From Dyadobacter sp. NIV53 (GTDB taxonomy: Bacteria > Bacteroidota > Bacteroidia > Cytophagales > Spirosomataceae), in the NCBI RefSeq assembly GCF_019711195.1, contig NZ_CP081299.1:3162001-3226000 (forward strand): DNA of 64,000 bases, read 5' to 3'. This document shows positions 1 to 8,258 of the stretch, in pieces. The translations under genes and the position numbers were made by a program. The notes below the pieces were generated by a model, which searched no databases, had not been told where the DNA came from, and worked only from the letters and a program-made list of their open reading frames with translations. Every line of letters begins with the position of its first letter. Within the stretch, counting starts at the first letter, position 1.

Positions 1-818
1 GATTCTTCTGCTTCATCATAGTCAACAGTAGCGATATCCGCCAGATATATGATCTTTTGCGATGATGTGCTAAAACCTGTGCTGGCTACAATAGTATTTT
101 TTATTTCGGGAAGTGATGTATAATCGCCGGATGTTTTCACATTAAATTTGCGTACTCCTGCCTGAATGCTTCCACCAGGAATATTATAATTCTCAGCTTG
201 TAATGCCTGAATTACCTGATTGACCGGAACACCTTCCAAAGCCATTTTTTCCAGATTTAACGATATCCGAACCGTTTTTGCAGGATAACCCCAGTTTTCA
301 ACACTTTTAAGGCTTTTTATCTTAGAAAGCTCATCTTTCAGATCGTCTGCCCTATCACTCAGTTCTTTATTAGAAGCTGTTTCGGAAACCAGTGCAACCT
401 GTACAATATTGACATCTGTTGGCGAAAAACGGCGAATTTCTGTCCTGAAAATATCTTTTGGAAGTTCTGCGGCCAATGCTCCCACTTCCCGGACCAGCTC
501 CTGGTATTTTTCGTCCGGATCTTCACTGTAATCATATTCAATTACCACAACAGCCAACCCATCGTCTACATTGGTTTTGATATTGTTTACATTTTCCAAA
601 GCAGTGAAGCGTTTCTCTACTTTATCCACCACAAGCTCTTCCATATCAAGTGCATCCGTTCCGGGATATACATAGACAACAGCAAATGAAGGCGCAAAAA
701 ATTCAGGATCTTCACCTCTTGGCATATTAAAAAGGGAATTCAATCCCAAGGCCACAACCCCTATAAACATGACCAGCATAAACTGCCAGTTCTTAACGGA
801 AAATTCTGACAAATTCAT
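1..818 (-). CDS. RND-family efflux pump permease, N-terminal part (cut by window edge)
   Basis: This is the first ~272 residues of an inner-membrane RND (AcrB-type) proton-driven exporter; the remainder lies left of the window. The frame is open from the ATG at 818 to the edge. It starts MNLSEFSVKNWQFMLVMFIG, giving a transmembrane segment at about residues 11-31. The RND motif NMPRGEDPEFFAP follows, then periplasmic porter sequence with VVYVYPGTDALDMEELV and VENVNNIKT-like text. It is the last visible gene of an operon containing the adaptor, a quinone reductase and TolC, so it should form the tripartite pump. The substrate cannot be read from this part. Family assignment is secure; the exact subfamily is not. 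Confidence 0.9.
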   Translation of the reverse strand, partial: MNLSEFSVKNWQFMLVMFIGVVALGLNSLFNMPRGEDPEFFAPSFAVVYVYPGTDALDMEELVVDKVEKRFTALENVNNIKTNVDDGLAVVVIEYDYSEDPDEKYQELVREVGALAAELPKDIFRTEIRRFSPTDVNIVQVALVSETASNKELSDRADDLKDELSKIKSLKSVENWGYPAKTVRISLNLEKMALEGVPVNQVIQALQAENYNIPGGSIQAGVRKFNVKTSGDYTSLPEIKNTIVASTGFSTSSQKIIYLADIATVDYDEAEE

Positions 819-867
819 TTTTGAATTAAGAATTAATAGTGACTTATAATTAAAAACGCAGCACCTC

Positions 868-970
868 AGAGAAGTCAAGTCTTAAAGTCGGGGTCGCCCA
901 GAAGGGGTCGCCAAGACGGGGTCACCCAGACGGGATTGCCAAGACGGGGTCGCCTAGACTTGACTTCTCT
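868..970. repeat. 15-bp inverted repeat enclosing five 14-nt tandem units
   Basis: Perfect 15-bp inverted arms lie at 868-882 and 956-970 (AGAGAAGTCAAGTCT and its complement). Between them are five consecutive 14-nt units, 886-955, of the form AGACGGGGTCGCCA with a few substitutions each. The block is GC-rich compared with its flanks. It sits in the 177-bp gap between the adaptor and pump genes of one operon, so it would be transcribed as a long hairpin. Its function is unknown; it may tune pump expression or be an intergenic repeat family. Confidence 0.85.
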
Positions 971-995
971 TGGAACCAGACAATTCTTTATTTAT

Positions 996-2042
996 TCAAT
1001 TTTTAATCGTCAAAGCCGACGAATCAGTCAGAAATGCTGAACCGCTGGTGATTACCTCGCTCACGTTCTCCAGGCCATTTGTGACCAGCACCTTATTCCC
1101 ATCCAGATAACCAATAGAAATTGCCATGCGTTTTGCTTTTCCATTGTTGTTTACAAATACAAAACCCTTATTGCCGTTTCCCTCAATTACCGCTTCTATC
1201 GGAATCACTTTATACTTCCGGCTTTGCGATGGTGTTAATTCTGCTTTGGCAAAAAGCCCTGTTGCGAAACGTTTCCCGGCCGGATCAATTCTGATCTCAA
1301 TCTGATAAAGCTTGCTGACCGGATCAGCAGATTGAGCAAGATTCGTAATTGTTCCTTTGAAAGTTTCTTCCGGATAAGCATCCAGCAGAACCGACGCATG
1401 ATCGCCCAATTTCACTCTTGCCCAGTCTTTATCCGATATTCCTACACGTACCACCCAATCGTTCCGGCTATTGGAAGCAAGGATCAAAGCAGCAGTTCCG
1501 GCGCTGGTAAATTCCCCTTCGTTGATTTGTTTACGTGTAACTGTACCGTCAATCGGTGAAATAATTTTTGCATAAGACTGATTGAACCTCGCGATTTTAA
1601 GATTTTGCTGTGATACATCATAACCGGTCGTAGCGTTTTGTACTTGTTCCAAAGTGGCTGCCGTATCGTTCAGCATGTTTTTAACACGCTGCATATCCCG
1701 TTCGGATTTTTCCGATGCAAATGCGGCCTGATTGACCTGCGCATTAATTTCCGTCATGTCCAGCATAGCTAAAAGCTGGCCCTTACGAACCGCCTGGCCT
1801 TCTTTTACATATACATGGGAAACAATTCCACCGATTTTAAAAGACAAACGCGCCTCTTCTGCCGATGCTACGGTACCGGCCACGCGAATAGGTTCTGCAC
1901 GGAATGCTTCCTGTACTCTGGAAATTTTTACCGGAATTACCGTTTCGTCCACAACTCCGTTATCCTGTTTTTTCTCTTTTTCACCACAGCTGGAAAGCAA
2001 CGACATGAAGGCTAAAAAAGAAATTTGTATTATAGTTTTCAT
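996..2042 (-). CDS. RND efflux periplasmic adaptor (membrane fusion protein), lipoprotein
   Basis: This 348-residue HlyD/AcrA-type adaptor bridges the RND pump and TolC. A lipoprotein signal peptide ends in the lipobox LLSSC (Cys19). The first lipoyl half follows (GGIVSHVYVKEGQAVRKGQLL, about 70-90), then a short alpha-hairpin, the second lipoyl half (ISPIDGTVTRKQINEGEF, about 160-178) and beta-barrel and membrane-proximal domains. Length and domain order are normal. It lies between the quinone reductase gene (1-bp gap) and the pump gene. Co-transcription with the TetR-controlled operon is inferred from spacing and strand. Confidence 0.93.
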   Translation of the reverse strand: MKTIIQISFLAFMSLLSSCGEKEKKQDNGVVDETVIPVKISRVQEAFRAEPIRVAGTVASAEEARLSFKIGGIVSHVYVKEGQAVRKGQLLAMLDMTEINAQVNQAAFASEKSERDMQRVKNMLNDTAATLEQVQNATTGYDVSQQNLKIARFNQSYAKIISPIDGTVTRKQINEGEFTSAGTAALILASNSRNDWVVRVGISDKDWARVKLGDHASVLLDAYPEETFKGTITNLAQSADPVSKLYQIEIRIDPAGKRFATGLFAKAELTPSQSRKYKVIPIEAVIEGNGNKGFVFVNNNGKAKRMAISIGYLDGNKVLVTNGLENVSEVITSGSAFLTDSSALTIKN

Positions 2043-2043
2043 A

Positions 2044-2622
2044 TTATTTCAATTGAATACCTGACTCATTAATTTTCATAATACATTTTCGCCTGAACTC
2101 CTCAGTAGAATTTCGGATTGGGCCGAAAGTTGTTGTCCGGACCGGCTTAATCCCACAAAACTCCAGTGTCATCTTTTTCATTGCATGATAAGTAGGCCGG
2201 CCGTTTATCAGCCAGTAATACCAAACCGGCTGATCCAGCGTACTGATAATATGCGCACTCTTTCCAATCAATAATTTATCCCACCAAACTGAATTTTCAC
2301 GTCTTTCAAATGCAAATCCCGGCAAGAAAACACGGTCAATAAAGCCTTTGAGCAAAGCAGGCAAGCTCCCCCACCACACCGGATAAACCCATACAATGTG
2401 TTCTGCCCACGTAATTTTTGCCCGTGCATCCAATAGATCCGGTTCAAGCTCAACACGCTTACGATAGCCAAATTCCAGATTTGGATTAAATTCCAGTTTC
2501 GCAAGTATTATTTCCTGAACCTCCGCACCAGATGCTAACGCACCAAGCCTATACGCTGCTGCAAGTGTGGCGCCAAAACTTTCCGGATCCGGATTTCCGT
2601 TGATGATTAAAACCTTTTTCAT
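2044..2622 (-). CDS. NAD(P)H quinone oxidoreductase, flavodoxin-like fold
   Basis: This 192-residue protein belongs to the NQO1/MdaB/KefF flavodoxin-fold family, which reduces quinones with two electrons using FAD or FMN and NAD(P)H. The N-terminal phosphate-binding loop reads IINGNPDPESFGATLA (about 6-21). The conserved core AEHIVWVYPVWWGSLPALLKGF and the following FIDRVFLPGFAF match the family. Its start overlaps the end of the upstream tolC gene by 4 bp (ATGA), which suggests translational coupling. Its place inside an efflux operon suggests combined chemical reduction and export of quinone-like or redox-cycling compounds. That role is inference. Confidence 0.88.
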   Translation of the reverse strand: MKKVLIINGNPDPESFGATLAAAYRLGALASGAEVQEIILAKLEFNPNLEFGYRKRVELEPDLLDARAKITWAEHIVWVYPVWWGSLPALLKGFIDRVFLPGFAFERRENSVWWDKLLIGKSAHIISTLDQPVWYYWLINGRPTYHAMKKMTLEFCGIKPVRTTTFGPIRNSTEEFRRKCIMKINESGIQLK

Positions 2623-3989
2623 GGCTCAGCTGTGATTTTATTAAGCATGGATTGCTTGATCAGCACATCATACTTTGTAATTGATTGCTGTAACTGTGCA
2701 GTCAGTACATCATTTTGCGCTTTTACATATTCAATTAAAAGCACATTTCCATTGCGGTAACGGCTATCAATTACTTTAAAATACTGGGACGCATTATTCA
2801 ACCCGTCCTGAGATGCTTTCTGTGTCTCACGGGAAGAAACCAGATCGTAATATGCCTGTGTAGTTTGTAATTCAATTTGTTTTTCAACCTCAGTTTGTTT
2901 GGTTGTCAACAACTCAGTCTGAATTTTTGCCTGCTGGATTTTAGATTTACGTTCATACCCTTTAAAAATATCCCAGGACATTCCAACTTGGCCGGCTACA
3001 TAATCCTGATCTTTAAACTTGTAGCCATATCCCTGAAATCCGACATTTCCACCCACAAAAACTGATGGCCGCGACGCTGCTTTCTGATGCAGCTGTATTG
3101 CCTGCCGGGATGCTTCAATAGACAAATCGAGCTGTTTTAATTCCTGCCGGTTTGCAACTGCCTGTCCGGTCAGACTTGTTAAGTTCGCCAGTCCATCGTA
3201 ATCAAATGGTTTTAAATTTATAAAAATGGAATCGACAGTAATTTCATTTGTCAGATCCTTATTCAGCAAAAAGTTAAAATAAGCTTTGGCTATCTGTATA
3301 TTTTTATCTGCTTCTGCTTTCTGCTGCAAAATCTTACTCACTTCATATTCCGACGAAAAAACCACGTCTTTTGTCGATGTATTGTTGGCTACCAGTTTCC
3401 TGTTCAGCTTTACGAGCTCATTCAGTACATTTTGGCTGTTGGTGAAGATTTTCGCCGCCTCCAGGGATTGTAGATATTGGTAATATGCCGTTTCAATATT
3501 ATAGCGTAATTCATTTTCAACCACCCGTTTTTTTGCTTCCTGAGCCGACATCAGGCTTTTCTGGATCAGATAGTTATATTTTATTTCAGGATTATAAATT
3601 GAATACTGCACGCTCACTTTCGTATCATGGAAGTTGGTTGGTGCCAAAAGCACATCAACATTTTCAATGTTGGTAGGAAACTGGTTTTTGCCCGTTAACT
3701 CGTTCAGGGATTTATAGGCTGGGTTCAAAAGGTCTCCAACCGGAAAGTTAAGGCGCCGTCCACCAGCTGCATAGGAATATGTAGGGGCGAAAGTCAGACG
3801 GGGATAAAAGAGCGCTTTCGCCTGATTGATCGCTTCCATTGACTTTTTTATTTCCAATGATTCCTGTTTCAGCGACAGGTTGTCCTGCAAACCCTCTTCA
3901 ATATAACTTTCCAGAATATCAGATTTTTGCGCAAAAACCTGTAAAGAAAAAAGTATCAAAAAGGAAAGACGTAGAATTCTATTAATCAT
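2619..3989 (-). CDS. TolC-family outer membrane efflux channel
   Basis: This 456-residue outer-membrane factor has a signal peptide (LRLSFLILFSLQVFAQ) followed by two repeats of long coiled-coil helices. Examples are the segments around NELRYNIETAYYQYLQSLEA and QIELQTTQAYYDLVSSRETQ, whose AYYxY/AYYDL pattern is typical of the family. It forms the trimeric duct that accepts substrates from the RND pump and adaptor encoded downstream. It is the first gene after the DUF4260 gene, and a TetR-type operator lies just upstream of its ATG (3998-4016). This indicates that the pump genes can be controlled separately from the genes upstream. Confidence 0.92.
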   Translation of the reverse strand: MINRILRLSFLILFSLQVFAQKSDILESYIEEGLQDNLSLKQESLEIKKSMEAINQAKALFYPRLTFAPTYSYAAGGRRLNFPVGDLLNPAYKSLNELTGKNQFPTNIENVDVLLAPTNFHDTKVSVQYSIYNPEIKYNYLIQKSLMSAQEAKKRVVENELRYNIETAYYQYLQSLEAAKIFTNSQNVLNELVKLNRKLVANNTSTKDVVFSSEYEVSKILQQKAEADKNIQIAKAYFNFLLNKDLTNEITVDSIFINLKPFDYDGLANLTSLTGQAVANRQELKQLDLSIEASRQAIQLHQKAASRPSVFVGGNVGFQGYGYKFKDQDYVAGQVGMSWDIFKGYERKSKIQQAKIQTELLTTKQTEVEKQIELQTTQAYYDLVSSRETQKASQDGLNNASQYFKVIDSRYRNGNVLLIEYVKAQNDVLTAQLQQSITKYDVLIKQSMLNKITAEP

Positions 3990-3997
3990 GACATATT

Positions 3998-4016
3998 TAA
4001 TTAACAGTGTTTAGTA
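3998..4016. promoter_or_regulatory. TetR-type operator upstream of tolC
   Basis: This 19-bp site matches the perfect palindrome before tetR (5043-5061) at 17 of 19 positions. Its right arm, TGTTTAGTA, is identical and the left arm differs at two bases. It lies 8 bp upstream of the tolC ATG at 3989. Repressor binding here would sit on or near the transcription or translation start of the efflux genes. Direct sequence match; regulation is inferred. Confidence 0.75.
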
Positions 4017-4031
4017 TGATGGCAAATTTTT

Positions 4032-4382
4032 TTATTTTCCAATTTGGCCTAAATGTGTATGTTTGAAATCATCATTGTATTTCAACCCGTAGCCGAAAAT
4101 CCTGTCCATAGCTGAATGCCCGAATAAGATAATTCCAGCTAACAAAATAGCCTGGTTACCAGATATTAAACCAATAACGCCAACCAGAATTCCTGTTCCT
4201 TTATGATGGATAAAATTATACATAATAGCCCCGGTCTTAGTATTGACAACATAACCAACCATACTAAGATCGGGTAGAAGTATGAGCGCTGGAAACCACC
4301 ACCAGGCAAAATCAAGACGTGTAAAAAGAAATATGGCAAGTAAAAACTGAGCTAAATCTTCCAGTTTCAAAAGTGTTTTCAT
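4032..4382 (-). CDS. DUF4260 family small membrane protein
   Basis: This 116-residue hydrophobic protein has about four transmembrane segments (near residues 8-22, 27-43, 63-79 and 80-97) and the DUF4260 pattern, with FARLD-like LFTRLDFAWWWF, the basic loop NFIHHKGTG and the C-terminal GHSAMDRIFGYGLKY. DUF4260 proteins have no proven function. The ATG at 4382 is preferred over a GTG one codon earlier. It lies between tetR and the tolC operator, so it is probably co-expressed with the regulator as well as with efflux. A role in handling the same inducer is possible but unproven. Confidence 0.85.
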   Translation of the reverse strand: MKTLLKLEDLAQFLLAIFLFTRLDFAWWWFPALILLPDLSMVGYVVNTKTGAIMYNFIHHKGTGILVGVIGLISGNQAILLAGIILFGHSAMDRIFGYGLKYNDDFKHTHLGQIGK

Positions 4383-4394
4383 CACTAAAAATTG

Positions 4395-5015
4395 TTAAAT
4401 GGTTGTCTTAATCATTTCAACAAACAACTTGAACGATTCCTGAATCCGCTCCATTTCACGGTTATCTCCAAACATGTCCATACGCTTTTTCAGATAAATT
4501 GTAATAAGCCCATGCATAAAACTCCATATAGTTAGACATACCGTTTCAACTTCGCGATCACTTTTGAAAATACCTGCCTCCATACACTCCTGAATGATCA
4601 GTCGCAAATAATCAAATGATTTCATTCCGTCTTCCCACATTTCATCTTTGCAGGCCAGCGCTTCCATAGGCGCCTGCATAATGAACATCAGGTCATACAA
4701 TTCCGGATTTTCAATCGCAAATTTTATGTATTGACGTCCCAAAGCAACCAGTTTTTCAAACGGTTCGGCTATGTCTGCAACCACTGTGAATTCCTGCATC
4801 ATTTTTTGAAACGCAAGAATATGCAATCCCAGCAACAGTTCGTTTTTGTCCTTATAATAAAGATAAATCGTAGCAGGACTGTACTCAATTGCATCTGCTA
4901 TGCCTCTGATACTCGTTTTTTCGTAGCCATTTTCCAGGAATAATTTCTGCGCTCCTCTTAATATTAATTCACGCATCTCCTCACGCTCTCTTTCCTTCCT
5001 TTCTGTAATTCCCAT
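4395..5015 (-). CDS. TetR/AcrR-family transcriptional repressor
   Basis: This protein of about 206 residues has an N-terminal TetR helix-turn-helix. Helix 1 is around MRELILRGAQKLFLENGYEKT, and the recognition region is SIRGIADAIEYSPATIYLYY (about 38-57) followed by KDKNELL. The rest is the helical ligand-binding and dimerisation domain. The ATG at 5015 (MGITERKERE) is chosen; an in-frame TTG at 5039 would add eight residues and is less likely. Palindromic sites at 5043-5061 and 3998-4016 suggest that it represses itself and the downstream efflux genes until an inducer binds. The inducer is unknown. Confidence 0.92.
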   Translation of the reverse strand: MGITERKEREREEMRELILRGAQKLFLENGYEKTSIRGIADAIEYSPATIYLYYKDKNELLLGLHILAFQKMMQEFTVVADIAEPFEKLVALGRQYIKFAIENPELYDLMFIMQAPMEALACKDEMWEDGMKSFDYLRLIIQECMEAGIFKSDREVETVCLTIWSFMHGLITIYLKKRMDMFGDNREMERIQESFKLFVEMIKTTI

Positions 5016-5042
5016 AATATACGCTGATCTACCATGCAAATA

Positions 5043-5061
5043 TACTAAACAGTGTTTAGTA
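5043..5061. promoter_or_regulatory. TetR autoregulatory operator (perfect 19-bp palindrome)
   Basis: TACTAAACAGTGTTTAGTA is a perfect odd-length palindrome centred on G5052, 28 bp upstream of the tetR ATG. A further half site TGTTTAGT occurs at 5071-5078, exactly 18 bp from the equivalent half site at 5053-5060, which could hold a second dimer. The same site recurs before tolC. This is a typical TetR-family operator layout. Confidence 0.8.
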
Positions 5062-5165
5062 AAAACAAACTGTTTAGTTAAATTTATACGAATGGTGAAA
5101 ATTTTATTTCAATGGTAAAGAAATTACATTGATGTCAACTCATAATACAGCTGTTTCACTAATTG

Positions 5166-5205
5166 AAAAAAAAGTTATAACCGCCGGTAGCCGGACGGTT
5201 ATAAC
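5166..5205 (-). terminator. Rho-independent terminator of the YceI gene
   Basis: Inverted arms GTTATAACCG (5174-5183) and CGGTTATAAC (5196-5205) form a 10-bp stem. Read on the minus strand, the stem is followed by eight T residues (5166-5173). It lies 36 bp past the YceI stop codon. Confidence 0.85.
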
Positions 5206-5240
5206 TTTCAAAATTAATCCTTAACAATTAATAATTATCC

Positions 5241-5774
5241 TCAATCGTGCCTTACCAGCTGGATATTAGCGATCAATTTTACATCTTCACCAATAAGCAT
5301 ACCGCCGGAATCCGTAAGTTGCATGTAATTGAGCCCGAATTCCTGCCTGCTTAGCCTTCCTTCTACTTCAAACCCAATTCTTATATTTCCTTGTGCATCT
5401 CTTTCGGTTCCACCATATTCGGCATCTAACTCAATAGGTTTGGTAATACCTTTTAATGTGAGCAAACCTGAAAGTTTGTAATTGTCTCCCTTTACTTTAT
5501 GAAAATAGTTGGATTGAAATGTAATATGCGGAAACTGGTCTGCATCAAAAAAATCCGCTGATTTTAAGTGTTCATCCCTCATTCCTACGTTGGTATCAAT
5601 ACTGCTTACGTCCAGAGAAAAGTGAATTTCTGCGCTTTCAAAGTTATTCAGGTCTGATGTAGCACCGCCTTCAAAGTTCTTAAATGAGCCCGTAATTGTA
5701 GAGATCACTAAATGTTTGATCTTGAACTGAACTTCGGAATGTGCCGGGTCTACAACCCATTTTGTAATTGCCAT
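5241..5774 (-). CDS. YceI-family lipid-binding protein
   Basis: This 177-residue YceI-like protein has the family's beta-barrel lipocalin-type fold for binding polyisoprenoid-like molecules. Typical segments are WVVDPAHSEVQFKIKHLVIS near the N-terminus, VGMRDEHLKSADFFDADQFP (about 63-82) and the later FEVEGRLSRQEFGL and MLIGEDVKLIANIQL. There is no signal peptide, so this form is cytoplasmic, unlike many periplasmic YceI proteins. It is monocistronic, with its own terminator. Its ligand and role here are unknown. Family identity is very secure. Confidence 0.92.
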   Translation of the reverse strand: MAITKWVVDPAHSEVQFKIKHLVISTITGSFKNFEGGATSDLNNFESAEIHFSLDVSSIDTNVGMRDEHLKSADFFDADQFPHITFQSNYFHKVKGDNYKLSGLLTLKGITKPIELDAEYGGTERDAQGNIRIGFEVEGRLSRQEFGLNYMQLTDSGGMLIGEDVKLIANIQLVRHD

Positions 5775-6061
5775 GGGAAAATTAATTATTGAATCAGAAA
5801 ACTATTAAATTTTAAGAACTAAGTCAAAATTCTGTCCTGATAATATCACATAATGGAAAATTATGGACAGAAATATATCACACCTGAGTAATGATAACGT
5901 AATCATTTAGAACAATAGATATATTAAATTGATCTGGAAAAAGAAACTTTGAAAAATATTTATGTAACAGGAAAAAATCCAAATAATAAAAAGAGTGGCA
6001 TGAAGTTTTACCCACACCAGGATTGTTATATTTACTAAAACTTTACTAAATCGACGAATAC

Positions 6062-6871
6062 ATGAAGATGAAGGGAAGAAGTGTATTTACGTACGACGTA
6101 TATGCTCCCACTACTATAACCACAATGCTGCGTCCGCGACGCCAGGAAGGCCAATCCATTATAGAAGAAGGCTTTGATATTGAACCCCCAGTTGCATTTT
6201 CTGAATACACAGATATTTACGGCAACCCTTGTCAGCGTACAACTTTACCGGTTGGCAAAGTAACCATTACGACCGAAGTTCAGGCACAGGTCAATAAAAC
6301 CAAACCCATACCAAGTCCTTCGCCAGCTTATGTACTGGTAGGTGATTTGCCTGACGAAGTGATGCACTACATTCTTCCCAGCAGATATTGCGAATCGGAC
6401 TTATATGAAATAAATATGCTGGCGATGCAAATTGCCGGAAATTTTACTCCGGGCTACGATCAGGTAGAAGCGATCAGGACCTGGATACACAAAAATGTTA
6501 CTTATCAGTATGGCGTAACGGATTCAAGTACAACTGCTTTGGATCTGGCGAGAAACCGTATAGGCGTTTGCCGTGATTTTACACACCTGGCAATTGCACT
6601 TTGCAGAAACCTTTGTATTCCAACACGTATGACAGTTGGATATCTTGATAAATTAAAAGACATGGACCTGCATGCCTGGTTCGATGTTTACATCGGCGGA
6701 GCGTGGTATACTTTTGACTCTGTTCAGGAAAAAACGGAAGGTTACCGCATTGAAATCGCTCATGGCCGCGACGCTGCCGACGTAGCAATGATCACACAAT
6801 ACGGAAATGCTACGTTACAATCCCTGCATGTGGAAGTAGAGCTTCTGGAACCGGAGCCCGTGGAACAGTAA
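6062..6871 (+). CDS. Transglutaminase-like cysteine protease-fold protein
   Basis: This 269-residue cytoplasmic protein has an N-terminal beta domain (about 1-100) and a transglutaminase-like core. The predicted catalytic triad is visible as Cys in RIGVCRDFTHLA (about 175), His in MDLHAWFDVYI (about 206) and Asp in WYTFDSVQ (about 221). Such bacterial proteins act as peptidases or amidases, often near peptide-ligase genes. No such partner is adjacent, so the substrate is unknown. The gene is monocistronic, read toward kbl, with a large repeat block in the convergent gap. Confidence 0.9.
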   Translation: MKMKGRSVFTYDVYAPTTITTMLRPRRQEGQSIIEEGFDIEPPVAFSEYTDIYGNPCQRTTLPVGKVTITTEVQAQVNKTKPIPSPSPAYVLVGDLPDEVMHYILPSRYCESDLYEINMLAMQIAGNFTPGYDQVEAIRTWIHKNVTYQYGVTDSSTTALDLARNRIGVCRDFTHLAIALCRNLCIPTRMTVGYLDKLKDMDLHAWFDVYIGGAWYTFDSVQEKTEGYRIEIAHGRDAADVAMITQYGNATLQSLHVEVELLEPEPVEQ

Positions 6872-6877
6872 GGGTAT

Positions 6878-7031
6878 TTGGAGTTTGGAGTTCAGAGTTC
6901 AGAGTTCAAAGTTCAGCATTCAGAGTTCAAAGTTTAGCGTTCAGAGTTTAGAGTTCATAATTAAAAGTTCAGAGTTTAGAGTTAACTTATTTCTAAACTC
7001 TAAACTCTGAACTTATTTCTGAACTCTGAAC
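6878..7031. repeat. Degenerate 9-nt tandem repeats with inverted copies between convergent genes
   Basis: About a dozen variants of TTCAGAGTT follow each other from 6878 to 6984, and complementary copies (AACTCTGAA and relatives) run from 6993 to 7031. The best stem is 15 bp, with GTTCAGAGTTTAGAG at 6967-6981 pairing with 6998-7012. It fills the gap between the transglutaminase-like gene and kbl, so it may act as a two-way terminator. The array is far longer than a terminator needs. Confidence 0.85.
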
Positions 7032-8222
7032 TTATTTTATTACTCCCAGTTGTTTACCAATTTTTGTGAAAGCTTCTACCGCTTTTTCAAGATTTTCCTG
7101 GCTATGTCCAGCTGAAATTTGTACCCGGATCCTTGCTTTTCCCTGTGGTACTACCGGATAGAAAAACCCGATTACATAGATTCCTTCGTCCAGCAATTTG
7201 GCCGCAAACTCCTGCGCTAATTTTGCTTCGTATAACATAATGGGAACAATAGGGTGTTCGCCTGGCAATATATCGAATCCCGCTTCCGTCATCACTTTTC
7301 GAAAATAAGCCGTATTTGTTTCCAGCTTATCACGAAGAGCAGTAGAAGCAGAAAGCAGTTCCAACACTTTAATAGAAGCCCCTACAATGGACGGGGCCAA
7401 TGTATTGGAAAATAAATAAGGCCGTGAACGCTGGCGCAGAATCTCTACTATCTCTTTTTTTGCTGCCGTAAAACCGCCGGATGCTCCACCAAGTGCTTTT
7501 CCGTAGGTTCCGGTAATAATATCAATCCGACCCATTACATTCCTGAGTTCATGTGTACCACGCCCTGTTTTTCCTATAAATCCGGAAGCATGACATTCAT
7601 CAATCATAACCATAGAACCGTATTTTTCAGACAGGTCACATATCGTATCCAACCTTGCAATCGTTCCGTCCATTGAAAAAACGCCATCGGTCACAACCAG
7701 TATCCGCCGGCTTCCCTGCGCCGCTTTCAATTGGTCTTCCAGGTCATTCATATCATTGTGCTTGTAACGGAATCGTTTTGCCTTACACAAACGAATTCCG
7801 TCAATGAGGGAAGCATGGTTTAGCTCGTCGGAAATAATGGCATCGTTTTCTCCAAGCAGCGGCTCGAACAAACCTCCGTTGGCATCGAATGCAGCTGCGT
7901 ATAAAATGCAGTCTTCCGTGCCCAGGAATTCAGCCGTTTTCCGTTCCAGTTCCTTATGAATATCCTGTGTCCCGCAGATAAAGCGAACAGACGACATACC
8001 AAATCCGTGGGTTTGAATGGCTTCAATACCCGCTTTGATCACATCAGGGTGAGAAGAAAGCCCAAGATAATTATTGGCACAAAAGTTCAGTACTTCTTTA
8101 CCGTTGTCCGTAGCGATCCGGGCAGCCTGAGGTGTTACTATAATGCGTTCTTTTTTATATAAACCGGCTGCTTTAATCGCGTCCAGTTCCTGTTGCAATT
8201 CCTGCTGAATATTTCCGTACAT
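7032..8222 (-). CDS. kbl: Glycine C-acetyltransferase (2-amino-3-ketobutyrate CoA ligase)
   Basis: This 396-residue PLP enzyme of the alpha-oxoamine synthase family splits 2-amino-3-ketobutyrate with CoA into glycine and acetyl-CoA. Marks are FCANNYLGLSSHPDV near residue 50, the PLP-contact region DECHASGFIGKTGRGTHE (about 210) and the Schiff-base lysine in GTYGKALGGASGG (about 244). Length fits Kbl. It lies 36 bp downstream of the epimerase-type threonine dehydrogenase gene, the enzyme that makes its substrate. The two therefore form a threonine-to-glycine operon. Confidence 0.95.
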   Translation of the reverse strand: MYGNIQQELQQELDAIKAAGLYKKERIIVTPQAARIATDNGKEVLNFCANNYLGLSSHPDVIKAGIEAIQTHGFGMSSVRFICGTQDIHKELERKTAEFLGTEDCILYAAAFDANGGLFEPLLGENDAIISDELNHASLIDGIRLCKAKRFRYKHNDMNDLEDQLKAAQGSRRILVVTDGVFSMDGTIARLDTICDLSEKYGSMVMIDECHASGFIGKTGRGTHELRNVMGRIDIITGTYGKALGGASGGFTAAKKEIVEILRQRSRPYLFSNTLAPSIVGASIKVLELLSASTALRDKLETNTAYFRKVMTEAGFDILPGEHPIVPIMLYEAKLAQEFAAKLLDEGIYVIGFFYPVVPQGKARIRVQISAGHSQENLEKAVEAFTKIGKQLGVIK

Positions 8223-8258
8223 GGCTTGTATTTTTATAATCCTGATTTTTTTCTAAAA

